Of a stretch of DNA of 64,000 nt, positions 39,588 to 48,307 are shown piece after piece. The translations under genes were made by a program, and so were the position numbers. The DNA comes from Croceibacterium selenioxidans (lineage in GTDB: Bacteria > Pseudomonadota > Alphaproteobacteria > Sphingomonadales > Sphingomonadaceae), in the NCBI RefSeq assembly GCF_018599195.1, contig NZ_JAHFVK010000001.1, positions 1,612,001 through 1,676,000 on the forward strand, given 5' to 3'. The notes beneath the pieces were generated by a model. That model was not told where the DNA came from. It saw only the letters and a list, made by a program, of their open reading frames with translations, and searched no databases. Position 1 is the stretch's first letter, and every line of letters begins with the position of its first letter.

Positions 39588-40666
39588 GCGCGCGACTGCG
39601 CTTCGCTGGCGACCGCTTGCCAAGCCTCGGCAAAAGCATCGAGCTGCGAGACCGTGGTGTTCCAGCCGATGCTGATCCGAACCGTGCGCGCGGCAACGTC
39701 CTCGTCCACGCCGAACGCTTCCAGAGCCCGGCTACGCTTCAAGGTACCCGAAGAGCAGGCGCTGCCAGCCGAGATCGCGAAACCCATGGCGTCGAGCTTG
39801 ATCAACGTCACCGCGGCGGCCAGCCGCTTGGCTGACACGGCGATGATATGCGAACATTGCAGTCCGGGCCTAAGCACGTCTCCGCCCCGTCCGAGCAAGT
39901 CCTTGAACTCGAAGCGCTCGGGATAGGAAGTCAGCCAGGTCTCGACCCCGCCGACCTCCAGCGCCGCTGCGAATCCGAGTGCGCCCGGGAGGTTCTCCGT
40001 ACCCTGCCTGTAGCCGCGCTCATGTCCACCCGTCGGTTCGAGCATGGCGTAGTCTTTCACCAGCAAGGCACCGATCCCGATCGGACCGCCGAGCTTGTGG
40101 GCGGAAACCACGATCATGTCGGCATCCGGCAGCGGCACCTTGCCGGCAGATTGCGAACAGTCCGCCAGCAGCAATCCCCCGCCTTCCCGCACCTGGCGGG
40201 CGACCGAATCGTCACCGTGCGGCAGCAGCACCGTGCCGGTTTCGGAGTTGATCGACTGCACCGCGACAATCGACCGGCCGGGCCGCGCAAGCGACTCGGC
40301 CAGAACCTCACGATCGACGCAGGCGTGCCTGTCCTGGTCCTTGCCGAGCGTCAGGATCTCGGCATCCGGTGCGGCGCGAAAGACGGCGTCATGCTCGACC
40401 GCCGAGACGAGCCGGCGATCGGCCTTGGCCTGCCCAAGCCCGATAGCCAGGGCTTCACTTGCGCCAGAAGTGAAGATTACCTCTCCCTCCCAGCCAAGCG
40501 CCGCTTTTACGCGGGCCCTGGCGTCTTCGAGGGCCGCCCGGGCCGCCCTTCCTTCAGCATGCGGGCTCGACGGATTGGCCCAGATCTCGAATCCGCGCTC
40601 GACCGCCTCGCGAGCTTGTGGGCGCAGGGGCGAGGTAGCGGCATGATCCAGATAGATACGGCTCAT
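39584..40666 (-). CDS. Cysteine desulfurase (copy 1 in the pair)
   Basis: A paralogue of the next gene: PLP Lys in SAHKLGGPIGIGAL and the catalytic loop SAGSACSSGTLKRS. It starts ATG and its frame is 360 aa. The two copies are only moderately similar, so this is an old duplication or separate gains rather than a recent tandem copy. Gene order is desulfurase-desulfurase-ferredoxin with tight coupling. No IscU/SufB scaffold is next to it. Confidence 0.9.
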   Translation of the reverse strand: MSRIYLDHAATSPLRPQAREAVERGFEIWANPSSPHAEGRAARAALEDARARVKAALGWEGEVIFTSGASEALAIGLGQAKADRRLVSAVEHDAVFRAAPDAEILTLGKDQDRHACVDREVLAESLARPGRSIVAVQSINSETGTVLLPHGDDSVARQVREGGGLLLADCSQSAGKVPLPDADMIVVSAHKLGGPIGIGALLVKDYAMLEPTGGHERGYRQGTENLPGALGFAAALEVGGVETWLTSYPERFEFKDLLGRGGDVLRPGLQCSHIIAVSAKRLAAAVTLIKLDAMGFAISAGSACSSGTLKRSRALEAFGVDEDVAARTVRISIGWNTTVSQLDAFAEAWQAVASEAQSRA

Positions 40667-40676
40667 CGCGCGGGAA

Positions 40677-40704
40677 TTGCGAAATTTTGCATCAACACTA
40701 TATA
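40677..40704 (+). promoter_or_regulatory. Possible promoter of the alpha/beta hydrolase gene
   Basis: TTGCGA (40677-40682) and TATATA (40699-40704) are 16 nt apart and 59 nt before the hydrolase ATG; the AT-rich stretch stands out. The divergent desulfurase gene starts at 40666, so some of it may serve that gene instead. Only moderate consensus matches. Confidence 0.3.
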
Positions 40705-40762
40705 GCCCGCGACTTCACGCGCGCCACCTGCGCCAGTACCCTACCGAACAAGAGCTGCGACC

Positions 40763-41419
40763 ATGCCCTCCGTCATCTTCCCCGGCCCCGAAGGCCGCCT
40801 CGAAGGCCGTTTTGCACCAGCCCCGCGTCCGCGCGCGCCTGTGGCCATGATTCTCCACCCTCATTCGCAGGGTGGCGGCACGATGAACGACCGTATCGTC
40901 CAGCGGTTGTACAAGACTTTCGTCGACCGCGGCTTTGCCACGTTGCGCTTTAATTTTCGCGGCGTCGGCCGCAGTCAGGGCAGCTTCGACAATGGCATCG
41001 GCGAACTGTCCGACGCGGCCGCCGCCCTCGACTGGGTGCAGTCGATCCATCCCGAGTCGCAGACCACCTGGGTCGCCGGGGTAAGCTTTGGCGCGCTCAT
41101 CGGCATGCAGTTGCTGATGCGCCGTCCGGAGATTCGCGGATTCATCTCGATCGCCCCGCCGGCCAACATGTACGACTTCTCGTTCCTGGCTCCCTGCCCT
41201 GCCTCTGGCATCTTCATCCAGGGTGCGGCGGACACTGTCGTGCAACCCAATTCGGTCGTGAAGCTGGTCGAGAAGCTGCGCACGCAGAAGCACATCACGA
41301 TCCATCACGAGGAAATCCCACGGGCGAACCATTTCTTCGAGAACGAGATCGAAGAACTGATGGGCTCGGTCGACAACTACCTCGACTTCCGCCTGTCGCC
41401 CGACTGCCCGATCCGCTGA
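40763..41419 (+). CDS. Alpha/beta hydrolase
   Basis: A 218-aa serine hydrolase. The nucleophile elbow is GVSFGA (Ser108), with Asp in GAADTVV and His in RANHFFENE as the rest of the triad; HPHSQGGGTMND early on carries the oxyanion-type loop. This dienelactone-hydrolase-like, small single-domain layout gives no clear substrate. Followed by a stem-loop 9 nt after the stop. Confidence 0.85.
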   Translation: MPSVIFPGPEGRLEGRFAPAPRPRAPVAMILHPHSQGGGTMNDRIVQRLYKTFVDRGFATLRFNFRGVGRSQGSFDNGIGELSDAAAALDWVQSIHPESQTTWVAGVSFGALIGMQLLMRRPEIRGFISIAPPANMYDFSFLAPCPASGIFIQGAADTVVQPNSVVKLVEKLRTQKHITIHHEEIPRANHFFENEIEELMGSVDNYLDFRLSPDCPIR

Positions 41420-41427
41420 ACTGACTG

Positions 41428-41461
41428 GTTGAGCAAGGCCTCGCGAGGGGTCTTGCTCAAC
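41428..41461 (+). terminator. Stem-loop after the hydrolase gene
   Basis: GTTGAGCAAG (41428-41437) pairs with CTTGCTCAAC (41452-41461) across a 14-nt loop. There is no T-run, so termination strength is uncertain. Confidence 0.6.
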
Positions 41462-41475
41462 AAAGCCTCTCTGTA

Positions 41476-41493
41476 GTAATGTTACATCATTAC
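41476..41493. promoter_or_regulatory. Candidate Zur operator upstream of the TonB-like gene
   Basis: GTAATG-TTACAT-CATTAC is an 18-bp inverted repeat, differing at only a couple of positions from the Zur consensus GTAATGTTATAACATTAC as I remember it. It lies 49 nt before the ATG and is part of an AT-rich promoter-like stretch. A GAGTC site follows at 41496-41500. Confidence 0.4.
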
Positions 41494-41542
41494 AGGAGTC
41501 ACCGGAGCATAAACCGGGGCCGTACAAGGAGAGGAGCAGGGC

Positions 41543-42217
41543 ATGGCCTATCTGGACCAATCGAATGATCCGCGTCGCCGCGTCACCGCCATTGCGGGCG
41601 TGGCCATCATCCACGCGGCCCTTGGCCTTGGGGTGGTTACCGGGCTGACCGTGGCGGGCTTTGCTCCGCCGGTGGATGTGTGGAGGCCAATCGTCCTGAC
41701 GCCAGACCCGACGCCTACTCCGACCCCGCCGAAGCCACAGGCCAGCGACCAACCGACTTCGAGCACGGTCGTCGCGCCACAGCGGCCCATCGACTTGCCG
41801 ATACCCAAGGACGACGGTGTTGCTACATTCGACAAGCCAATCGATCCGCCAGATGGAACCGGGCTGAAGGTCACGCCTACGTCAACGCCAATGCCATCCC
41901 CCACTCCCAGTCCGTTTCTCCAGCCTCGACTCGCAAGGCCGAGCAACGATCGCAATGGCTGGGTCACGAACAATGATTATCCCGCCGCACTCCTCTACAG
42001 AGAGGTCGAGGGCACGGTCGGCTATAAGCTGATCATCGGAACCAACGGCAAGGTATCGGCCTGCGATGTGACCCTATCGTCCGGTAATCGCCAACTCGAC
42101 GACGCCACCTGCCGGCTGATCGCGCGCCGTGCCCGGTTCGAGCCCGCGACCGATGGCGCCGGCGCCAAGATCATGGGCTCGTTCAGCGGTACGGTGCTCT
42201 GGCAAATTCCCGACTAG
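41543..42217 (+). CDS. TonB-family protein
   Basis: A 224-aa energy transducer for TonB-dependent outer-membrane receptors. One N-terminal anchor helix (about 14-38), a Pro-rich periplasmic linker (PTPTPTPPKP and PMPSPTPSP), and a C-terminal domain (YPAALLYREVEGTVGYKLIIGTNGKV) ending in FSGTVLWQIPD. Starts at ATG with AGGAGAGGAG upstream. ExbB/ExbD are not adjacent. A Zur-like operator upstream suggests zinc-responsive expression. Confidence 0.85.
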   Translation: MAYLDQSNDPRRRVTAIAGVAIIHAALGLGVVTGLTVAGFAPPVDVWRPIVLTPDPTPTPTPPKPQASDQPTSSTVVAPQRPIDLPIPKDDGVATFDKPIDPPDGTGLKVTPTSTPMPSPTPSPFLQPRLARPSNDRNGWVTNNDYPAALLYREVEGTVGYKLIIGTNGKVSACDVTLSSGNRQLDDATCRLIARRARFEPATDGAGAKIMGSFSGTVLWQIPD

Positions 42218-42420
42218 CGTGCTTGTTCGGCGGCACGGTCGACCGGGGCGGTGCCGCTCGAATCCGGCAGCAACCAGATCATCAAGTTGATGACCATTAC
42301 CACCGCCAGAAGCAACATGAGCCAAATCTGCTTCTGCGCTCCGCCCCTGCGCCACAGGAAGACCGCCCCCCCGATAAGGACCAGCGTGGCGAGCATGACG
42401 AGTGAAAGCACGATATCCAT
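42214..42420 (-). CDS. Small two-helix membrane protein
   Basis: A 68-aa protein with two membrane helices (about 3-22 and 32-50) separated by a short basic loop (WRRGGAQKQ), so probably an inside loop. Its stop overlaps the TonB-like gene's end by 4 nt on the opposite strand. Similar proteins are known in sphingomonads, but I can name no function. Confidence 0.65.
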   Translation of the reverse strand: MDIVLSLVMLATLVLIGGAVFLWRRGGAQKQIWLMLLLAVVMVINLMIWLLPDSSGTAPVDRAAEQAR

Positions 42421-42496
42421 GGGGCTGACCTAGACGGCGGCGCCTCGCAAATCCATGCGGATTGACAGACTCGATCCTCGGCCGCAAAAACCCGCC

Positions 42497-44338
42497 ATGC
42501 CCATTTCAAATGAAACCATCACCCGCCGCCAGGCGCTCGCCACGCTTGGTGTCGGTGCCTCGATGTTGGCGCTGCCCGCCTGGTCGGCGGCCTCTGCCCA
42601 AACCTCGCCGGCCGACGCGACCACGCTGCTCAACGATGTGGCGTGGAACCTGCTCGAACAATCTCCGACTGGGGCGACCGGGCTTGGCCTCGACGTGGGT
42701 AACCGGGCCTATATGCGCGGCCGATTGGGCGGCACTACGCCCGCCGCGGTTGAGACGCTGGCCGCAACCCTGCGCGCCGATCTCGCCCGGGTGCGAGCGA
42801 CGGACACTTCGAAGCTCGATCCCTCGACCAGGACCAGCTTCGAGGTGGTGGAAAGCGCCTATTCGACGGCGCTCGATGGCTTTGCCCTTCCCTATGGCGA
42901 CGTGGCCGTGGGGGGCTGGCGCAACGCGCCCTATGTCGTGATTCAGAACGTCGGCGGCTACATCGACTATCCGCGCTTTCTCGATGCCGATCATCCCGTG
43001 CGCGATGCGGCAGACGCCGAGGCCTACGTCTCGCGCCTGGAGCAGATACCGGCCAACCTCGACGGCGAACTCGAACGCATCCGCTCGGCCGCCGGCCTGG
43101 GAGTCATCCCCCCGTCGTTCCTGCTGGCCAAGGCTATCACCCAGATGGAAGCCTCGGTCGCGGACGCCAAGTCAGGCGGTTCGATGGTCAGCTCCCTCAC
43201 CCGCCGCGCAGCAGAGGGCAATATCGCGGGCGATTGGGAAAAGCGGGCCTCGGCCATAGTCAAAGGGCCGATTGCCACGGCGCTCGAGCATCAACTCACC
43301 GAATTGAAGCGCCAGGCCGGAAAGTCAGACACCGACGCTGGCATGTGGTCGCAGCCCGGCGGTGACGAGTGGTACGCCTGGGCCCTCCGCGCGAGCACGA
43401 CTACCCGCATGACGCCGGACGAGATTCACGAGATGGGCCTGGCCCAGCTCGACGAGATCCACTCGCGGATGGACCCGATCCTGCGCAGTCTCGGCTATAC
43501 CGAGGGGCCGGTCGGAACCCGGATGACTCAGCTCGGTACCGATCCGCGGTTCAAGTTCGCGCCGGACGATCCCGGCCGGGCGGAGATCATGGAATTCGTC
43601 CAGGAGCGCATTTCGTGGATCCGCGCGCAGATGCCCCGCGCTTTCCGCACATTGGTGCGTGCCAACCTCGAAGTGCGGCGTCTGCCGCTTGCGGAAGAGC
43701 CTGGCGCTCCGACCGCGTATGGCGGGGCCGGTTCAGTTGACGGCTCGATCCCCGGCAAGGTTTGGCTCAACCTGCGGACCACTGACCTGCACCGCAAGTT
43801 CGACGTCCCCACCCTCGTCCATCACGAAGCCATCCCGGGCCACGTCTGGCAGGGCGAATATTCGAACCAGCTCCCGCTGATCCGCTCGATCCTCTCGTTC
43901 AACGCCTATTCGGAAGGTTGGGCCCTCTACGCAGAGCAGCTGGCCGACGAGCTCGGCGCGTACGACGAAAACCCGGCGTGGCGGCTCGGATACCTCCAGG
44001 ACCAGGCCTTCCGCGCCTGCCGCCTGGTGGTCGACAGCGGCCTCCACGCCAAGCGCTGGACGCGCGAGCAGGGCATCGCGTTCTTCATGGAGCGCAACGG
44101 CAACAAGCGCGAGCAGGTTGAAAGCGAAGTCGATCGCTACTGCTCGTGGCCCGGCCAGGCTTGCGGCTATAAGGTGGGCCACACCGAGATCGTCCGCCAG
44201 CGCGGGCGGGCGCAGCAAGCGCTCGGCCCTGCCTACGATTTGCGCGATTTCGACGAGGCCGTGGTCCAGGGCGGCAACGTGCCGCTCGACGTTCTGGCGA
44301 AGACCATCGACCGCTACATTGCCTCGGAGAAAGCGTGA
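42497..44338 (+). CDS. Tat-exported DUF885 metallopeptidase-like protein
   Basis: A 613-aa exported protein. The N-terminus ITRRQALATLGVGASMLALP has a twin-arginine (RRQ) signal, cut near SAASA. The central and C-terminal part is DUF885, with the zinc motif HHEAIPGHVWQ (about 441-449, an HExxH-like HEAxPGH) and downstream NAYSEGWALYAE as a candidate glutamate ligand. Members are carboxypeptidase-like. The upstream start at 42455 would precede the Tat region and is rejected. Confidence 0.87.
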   Translation: MPISNETITRRQALATLGVGASMLALPAWSAASAQTSPADATTLLNDVAWNLLEQSPTGATGLGLDVGNRAYMRGRLGGTTPAAVETLAATLRADLARVRATDTSKLDPSTRTSFEVVESAYSTALDGFALPYGDVAVGGWRNAPYVVIQNVGGYIDYPRFLDADHPVRDAADAEAYVSRLEQIPANLDGELERIRSAAGLGVIPPSFLLAKAITQMEASVADAKSGGSMVSSLTRRAAEGNIAGDWEKRASAIVKGPIATALEHQLTELKRQAGKSDTDAGMWSQPGGDEWYAWALRASTTTRMTPDEIHEMGLAQLDEIHSRMDPILRSLGYTEGPVGTRMTQLGTDPRFKFAPDDPGRAEIMEFVQERISWIRAQMPRAFRTLVRANLEVRRLPLAEEPGAPTAYGGAGSVDGSIPGKVWLNLRTTDLHRKFDVPTLVHHEAIPGHVWQGEYSNQLPLIRSILSFNAYSEGWALYAEQLADELGAYDENPAWRLGYLQDQAFRACRLVVDSGLHAKRWTREQGIAFFMERNGNKREQVESEVDRYCSWPGQACGYKVGHTEIVRQRGRAQQALGPAYDLRDFDEAVVQGGNVPLDVLAKTIDRYIASEKA

Positions 44339-44341
44339 TCG

Positions 44342-44611
44342 CTACCTGCGCGTCCTGAGCCGGCTCGGCATTGTCGACTGAAGCCCGATGGTCAGTTCGG
44401 TCAGATGCCGGGTAGCCATCTGGGCATTGCTAAGATAGCGGAGCGACGTTTCATCCAGCGAGCCGCGGCCGAGCAGCTCAAGGTTGCCGCTCACCGCCTG
44501 CACAAGGTTGGCCAGCTCATGCGCCAAGCCGGGAAGTCGGTCGACTGTCCCGTTCGGCGCGGTCGCGGAATTCGCATCCGCTGGCAGATGGCCCTGTCCT
44601 TTGTCGGCCAA
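44342..44611 (-). CDS. Stand-alone histidine-kinase DHp-like protein
   Basis: An 89-aa protein starting TTG at 44611, with GAGGGG 9 nt upstream. Its H-box-like segment LPGLAHELANLVQAVSGNLELL (conserved His about 31) looks like the dimerisation/phosphoacceptor helix of a histidine kinase, but there is no ATPase domain downstream or in neighbouring frames. It could be a histidine phosphotransfer protein or a kinase remnant. It follows, on the opposite strand, the DUF885 stop by 3 nt. Confidence 0.5.
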   Translation of the reverse strand: MADKGQGHLPADANSATAPNGTVDRLPGLAHELANLVQAVSGNLELLGRGSLDETSLRYLSNAQMATRHLTELTIGLQSTMPSRLRTRR

Positions 44612-44767
44612 GTCGATTTACCCCTCATGTCCCAGCTTCGTGCTTGGCACGACAGCCCGTCCTGTTGCGAAGACTGCAGGATAGTGAGGTGATCCGCTTT
44701 GTTTTTGTGACTAAATGCCCGAAACCGGCGCCTAATCGCGGCACAACCATGCAGATCACGCCAAACC

Positions 44768-45478
44768 TCACATCGGCCGGGGCGGCTCAGAAAACAACGC
44801 CCGATAGAGCCCGCCACCGATCGCACCACCGATTAACGGCGCTACCCAGAACAGCCACAGTTGCTGAAGTGCCAGGCCGCCCACGACTAGCGCGGGTCCT
44901 GTGCTACGGGCCGGATTGACCGAGGTGTTCGTCACCGGAATACTGATCAAGTGGATCAGCGTAAGAGCGAGCCCGATAGCTATCGGCGCAAATCCCGCTG
45001 GCGCCCTGACGTCCGTCGCTCCGAGGATCACCATCAGGAAACCGGCAGTCAAAACGATCTCGATGATCAAACTCGCGGCAAGCGAATAGCCCCCCGGCGA
45101 TCCCGCGCCGAAACCATTTGCGGCAAGGCCATTGGTCGCCAGATCGAAGTCTGGAGAGCCGCTCGCGATGCAGAACAGCAGGTAGGCGGCCGCGATTGCG
45201 CCGATCACTTGGGCCACGACGTAATAGGGAATGTCCCGTGCGGGAAAGCGCGAGCCCGCCCACAGGCCTAGCGTCACGGCCGGATTGAAGTGCCCTCCCG
45301 ATACGTGGCCGAGTGCAAAGGCCATCGTCAGCACGGTAAGTCCGAACGCCAAGGCCACGCCGAGCAGGCCGATTCCCACTTCAGGGAACGCCGCCGCCAA
45401 GACAGCGCTGCCGCACCCACCGAATACTAACCAGAAGGTCCCGATAACCTCCGCCGCCATGCGTCTGCCGATAGTCAT
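44768..45478 (-). CDS. aqpZ: Aquaporin Z-type water channel
   Basis: A 236-aa MIP-family channel with six helices. Both pore motifs are intact: NPA at 65-67 (GGHFNPAVT) and NPA at 188-190 followed by Arg191 of the selectivity filter. The ATG at 45478 has GGAGAG 6 nt upstream; an upstream frame to 45526 is not needed. AqpZ-like rather than glycerol-facilitator, as no GlpF insertions are seen. Confidence 0.95.
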   Translation of the reverse strand: MTIGRRMAAEVIGTFWLVFGGCGSAVLAAAFPEVGIGLLGVALAFGLTVLTMAFALGHVSGGHFNPAVTLGLWAGSRFPARDIPYYVVAQVIGAIAAAYLLFCIASGSPDFDLATNGLAANGFGAGSPGGYSLAASLIIEIVLTAGFLMVILGATDVRAPAGFAPIAIGLALTLIHLISIPVTNTSVNPARSTGPALVVGGLALQQLWLFWVAPLIGGAIGGGLYRALFSEPPRPM

Positions 45479-45653
45479 GGGCTCTCCTTCCCCGCGATTG
45501 CCACTACGCCCCCTGAGGAGCGGCAAGGGAGGTTGACCATTCCATGGGTCTAACGACCATCAGGGCTTTCCCGTAGTACGGGACGCGGAATCCTACGAGA
45601 AGGGCTGAAAAGTCGGAGAAATTCGTGGGGTTAGATCCAGCGCGGTACCCCGG

Positions 45654-47873
45654 TCATCCCATGCCGGCGACGACAACCTGCATGAATTGCGGCTTCGACT
45701 TCCTGCCCCCTTCGTTCAGGGCCAGGGGATAGTGGCCCGGAGGCAAGGCTGCGAGCGGCATGCCCGCCGCCGCAAGCGCGTAGGGAGAAACGCGGTGGCG
45801 GGTGCATAGGCCACCCGCCCCGTCTCCGACCAAGGGCGTCTCGAACTCGATGGCGATCATCAGGTCCTCGCTTCGGTTCACAATGCCCACCGCAAGCTGG
45901 CCTTCGCCCAGGTCGAGCACCAGGCCCGTGCCCACGGGAACGCCTACAAGGCCCTCCACCATCGCGCCGGTCCTGGAAAGGTTGCGCATCACCGCTTCGT
46001 AACGGTGATCGTCGTGAATCACCCCGACACGGCGAAATACAGAGCGTCGCTCCGGTCGGTGAATCTCGGGGCCGTTCGGCTCAATTTTTAGTTCGCCGCT
46101 ACGCATGCGCTCGGCGACGATCGAAGCCGGCAAGGCCTTGGAATAGATCCAGCCCTGGATGTATTTGGCGCCCTTCTCACAAACCAGGTGGAATTGGTCG
46201 AAAGCCTCGACACCCTCGACCGTAGTTTCCATCCCCAAGGCGTCGCTCAGGCCGATGATCGCCGTAATGATCTTGGCGCTGTTCTGGTCCTTCTGGGTGC
46301 AGGAATCGACGAAGCTCTTGTCGACCTTGAGTTTGTCGAACGGGGCAGAGCGCAAATAGCTCAGTGAAGAGTAGCCGGTACCGAAATCATCCAGCGCCAG
46401 CCTCACCCCCAGATGCTTGAGGGACTGGAAGGTTCGATCGGTCTGTTCGCTGTCCCCCATGAATACGCTCTCGGTGAGCTCAAGCTCGAGCCGATCTGGG
46501 GTCATTTCCGCAGCGGCGAGCGCGTTGGTGACCACCGAGACGAAGTTCACGTTGTTGAACTGGACCGCCGACACGTTGACCGCCACGCGAACAGTTTCTG
46601 GCCACGAGGCGGCGTCGGCACAGGCACGACGGAGCGCCCATTCGCCCAACTGATTGATCAGGTTAGATTCTTCGGCCGCTGGGATGAAAATGTCAGGCGA
46701 AACCGGCCCACGTTCGGGATGTTCCCACCTCATCAGCGCTTCGAAACCGACGACCACGTGATCGCTGGTCCTGACAACCGGCTGGTAATGAAGCTGAAGC
46801 TGTTCGGAAGCCAGGGCCTCGCGCAAGTCTTTGAGCAGGAGCGCGCGCTCTTCCTCTTCGTCCCTGAGGTCGGACGAGTAGAAGCGGAACTGCCCTCTCC
46901 CGCCGTTTTTGGCCGCGTACAGGGCTAGGTCGGATGCCCTGGTGATTTCCTCGCGTTCGATACCGTCATAGGGAGCAATGGCGATGCCAACGCTTGTGCC
47001 GATGATCGCGCGTTTGCCGTCGATCGGATAGGGCTGGGAGACGATCTGGATGACCTTGTCGGCCAGTTCGCCGAGCTTGCCGCGGTCATCGAGATCCGGA
47101 AGGATGATCTGGAACTCGTCTCCGCCCAGTCGCCCAATCTCGCCACGATCACCGACGATATTTCGCAGCCGCTCCGCGACCTGGCGCAACAGGTCATCGC
47201 CCGCCTGATGCCCCATGGTGTCGTTGACGTATTTGAAGCGGTCCAGGTCGAGCATCATCAGCGCGCAGCTGCGCTTCGCAGACCTGTAGGCGCCGAGAAT
47301 GCTATCGAGCCTGCGAACCATGCGATGGCGGTTGGCGAGCCCGGTGAGAGCATCGTATTCGGCCATGCGCGAGTCGATCAGCTTGCGCTCGTATTCGACA
47401 GTGATGTCCTTGGCACTGCCGCGATATCCTTCGAACTTGCCGCCCTTGTCGAACTTGGGATGGCCGCAAAGCGACCACCATGCCGGTCGAGAACTGCCAC
47501 CATCGAGGACGACGCGCACGGTCAGGTCATTGATCTTGCTGTGCGCGTTGAGTTGAAAATTGAGCGGCCTTTCGCTCTTGTCGTCGGGATTGTCTGGATC
47601 CGTCTCGAACAGCAGGACAAGCGGCCTTGCGAGGAGCAAATCGACGGGTCGCCCGATCTTTTCCGCTGCTGTTTCGGAGAGATAGATCAGGCGTCCCTCC
47701 GCATCGGTCGCCCAGATCCAGCCCATGCCGGCCTTTTCGAATTCATCGAGTACCTGCAATCGGCGGTCGGCATCCCCCGCTCGAATGACGGCAACGTCAC
47801 CGTGATCGGGTCCGCTATCGGCGCGGCTTGAAACTGCGCCCGTAAGCCCTTTGAGAATGCTCCGAACTGCCAT
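45654..47873 (-). CDS. PAS-GGDEF-EAL-PilZ cyclic di-GMP protein
   Basis: A 739-aa cyclic di-GMP protein with four domains in order: PAS (about 40-165, FEKAGMGWIWATDAEG), GGDEF (175-330, intact GGDEF at 250-254), EAL (345-595, EALMRW at 379-384 and DDFGTG at 496-501) and a C-terminal PilZ domain (about 615-710, RRSVFRR...NLSRTGAMVEG). Catalytic EAL residues are kept, and the GGDEF may be active or act as GTP sensor. Having the effector PilZ fused on suggests self-sensing of cyclic di-GMP. No transmembrane helix. Confidence 0.93.
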   Translation of the reverse strand: MAVRSILKGLTGAVSSRADSGPDHGDVAVIRAGDADRRLQVLDEFEKAGMGWIWATDAEGRLIYLSETAAEKIGRPVDLLLARPLVLLFETDPDNPDDKSERPLNFQLNAHSKINDLTVRVVLDGGSSRPAWWSLCGHPKFDKGGKFEGYRGSAKDITVEYERKLIDSRMAEYDALTGLANRHRMVRRLDSILGAYRSAKRSCALMMLDLDRFKYVNDTMGHQAGDDLLRQVAERLRNIVGDRGEIGRLGGDEFQIILPDLDDRGKLGELADKVIQIVSQPYPIDGKRAIIGTSVGIAIAPYDGIEREEITRASDLALYAAKNGGRGQFRFYSSDLRDEEEERALLLKDLREALASEQLQLHYQPVVRTSDHVVVGFEALMRWEHPERGPVSPDIFIPAAEESNLINQLGEWALRRACADAASWPETVRVAVNVSAVQFNNVNFVSVVTNALAAAEMTPDRLELELTESVFMGDSEQTDRTFQSLKHLGVRLALDDFGTGYSSLSYLRSAPFDKLKVDKSFVDSCTQKDQNSAKIITAIIGLSDALGMETTVEGVEAFDQFHLVCEKGAKYIQGWIYSKALPASIVAERMRSGELKIEPNGPEIHRPERRSVFRRVGVIHDDHRYEAVMRNLSRTGAMVEGLVGVPVGTGLVLDLGEGQLAVGIVNRSEDLMIAIEFETPLVGDGAGGLCTRHRVSPYALAAAGMPLAALPPGHYPLALNEGGRKSKPQFMQVVVAGMG

Positions 47874-48259
47874 TGACCGCCTGTCGACCCCAAGTCTCGG
47901 TCAATGTGTAAATCGGGATGGTTTAATTTGAACTAACGGCGGACCTCGCACGGGCAGTTTTCCACCGTCCAGGGAGAAACCCCTAGATCTCGGGTAACCA
48001 TAACGTGGTCAAGAGCTGAGATGGGACGCGCCCTTTTCTCAGAAATATCTATCAATCTCTTCGGTGCCGTTGCTCCACTTGGAGCACCTCAACAGGATCG
48101 CAGAGACCGCAAAGAAGAAGCGGTCGCAGTGAAACCGCCTTCCCTTTCAGGTGATCGTCATTTGTCCAGCCAAAGCCTCGAATTGACGATGCCGTGAAGC
48201 CTCTCGGCGACCTTCGCGTGTCTTCGCACTTGTGGCGCGGCGATTAACCTTAAAGACAA
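47874..48259. other. Gene-free region between the GGDEF-EAL gene and pckA
   Basis: Together with the pckA terminator this is 434 bp without a supported gene. It holds three consecutive small hairpins in 48071-48149 (listed separately). No convincing ORF or tRNA was seen; the promoter of the GGDEF-EAL gene (transcribed leftward) must lie near 47874-47990. Confidence 0.5.
48071..48149. ncRNA. Candidate structured RNA with three hairpins
   Basis: TGCTCC-ACTT-GGAGCA (48071-48086), GACCGC-N9-GCGGTC (48105-48125) and TGAAA-N10-TTTCA (48130-48149) follow one another. The spacing suggests a folded RNA or operator array; the strand, ends and expression are not visible, and no poly-T terminator follows directly. 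Confidence 0.25.
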
Positions 48260-48288
48260 CCGTCCGCCCCCGGGACGAGGACGGACGG
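48260..48288 (-). terminator. Terminator downstream of pckA
   Basis: CCGTCCG (48260-48266) pairs with CGGACGG (48282-48288) around a 15-nt loop, 20 nt past the pckA stop; reading leftward it is followed by TTGTCTTTAAGG, a modest T-rich tail. Confidence 0.7.
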
Positions 48289-48307
48289 GATACGTTTACG
48301 AGTCGGC

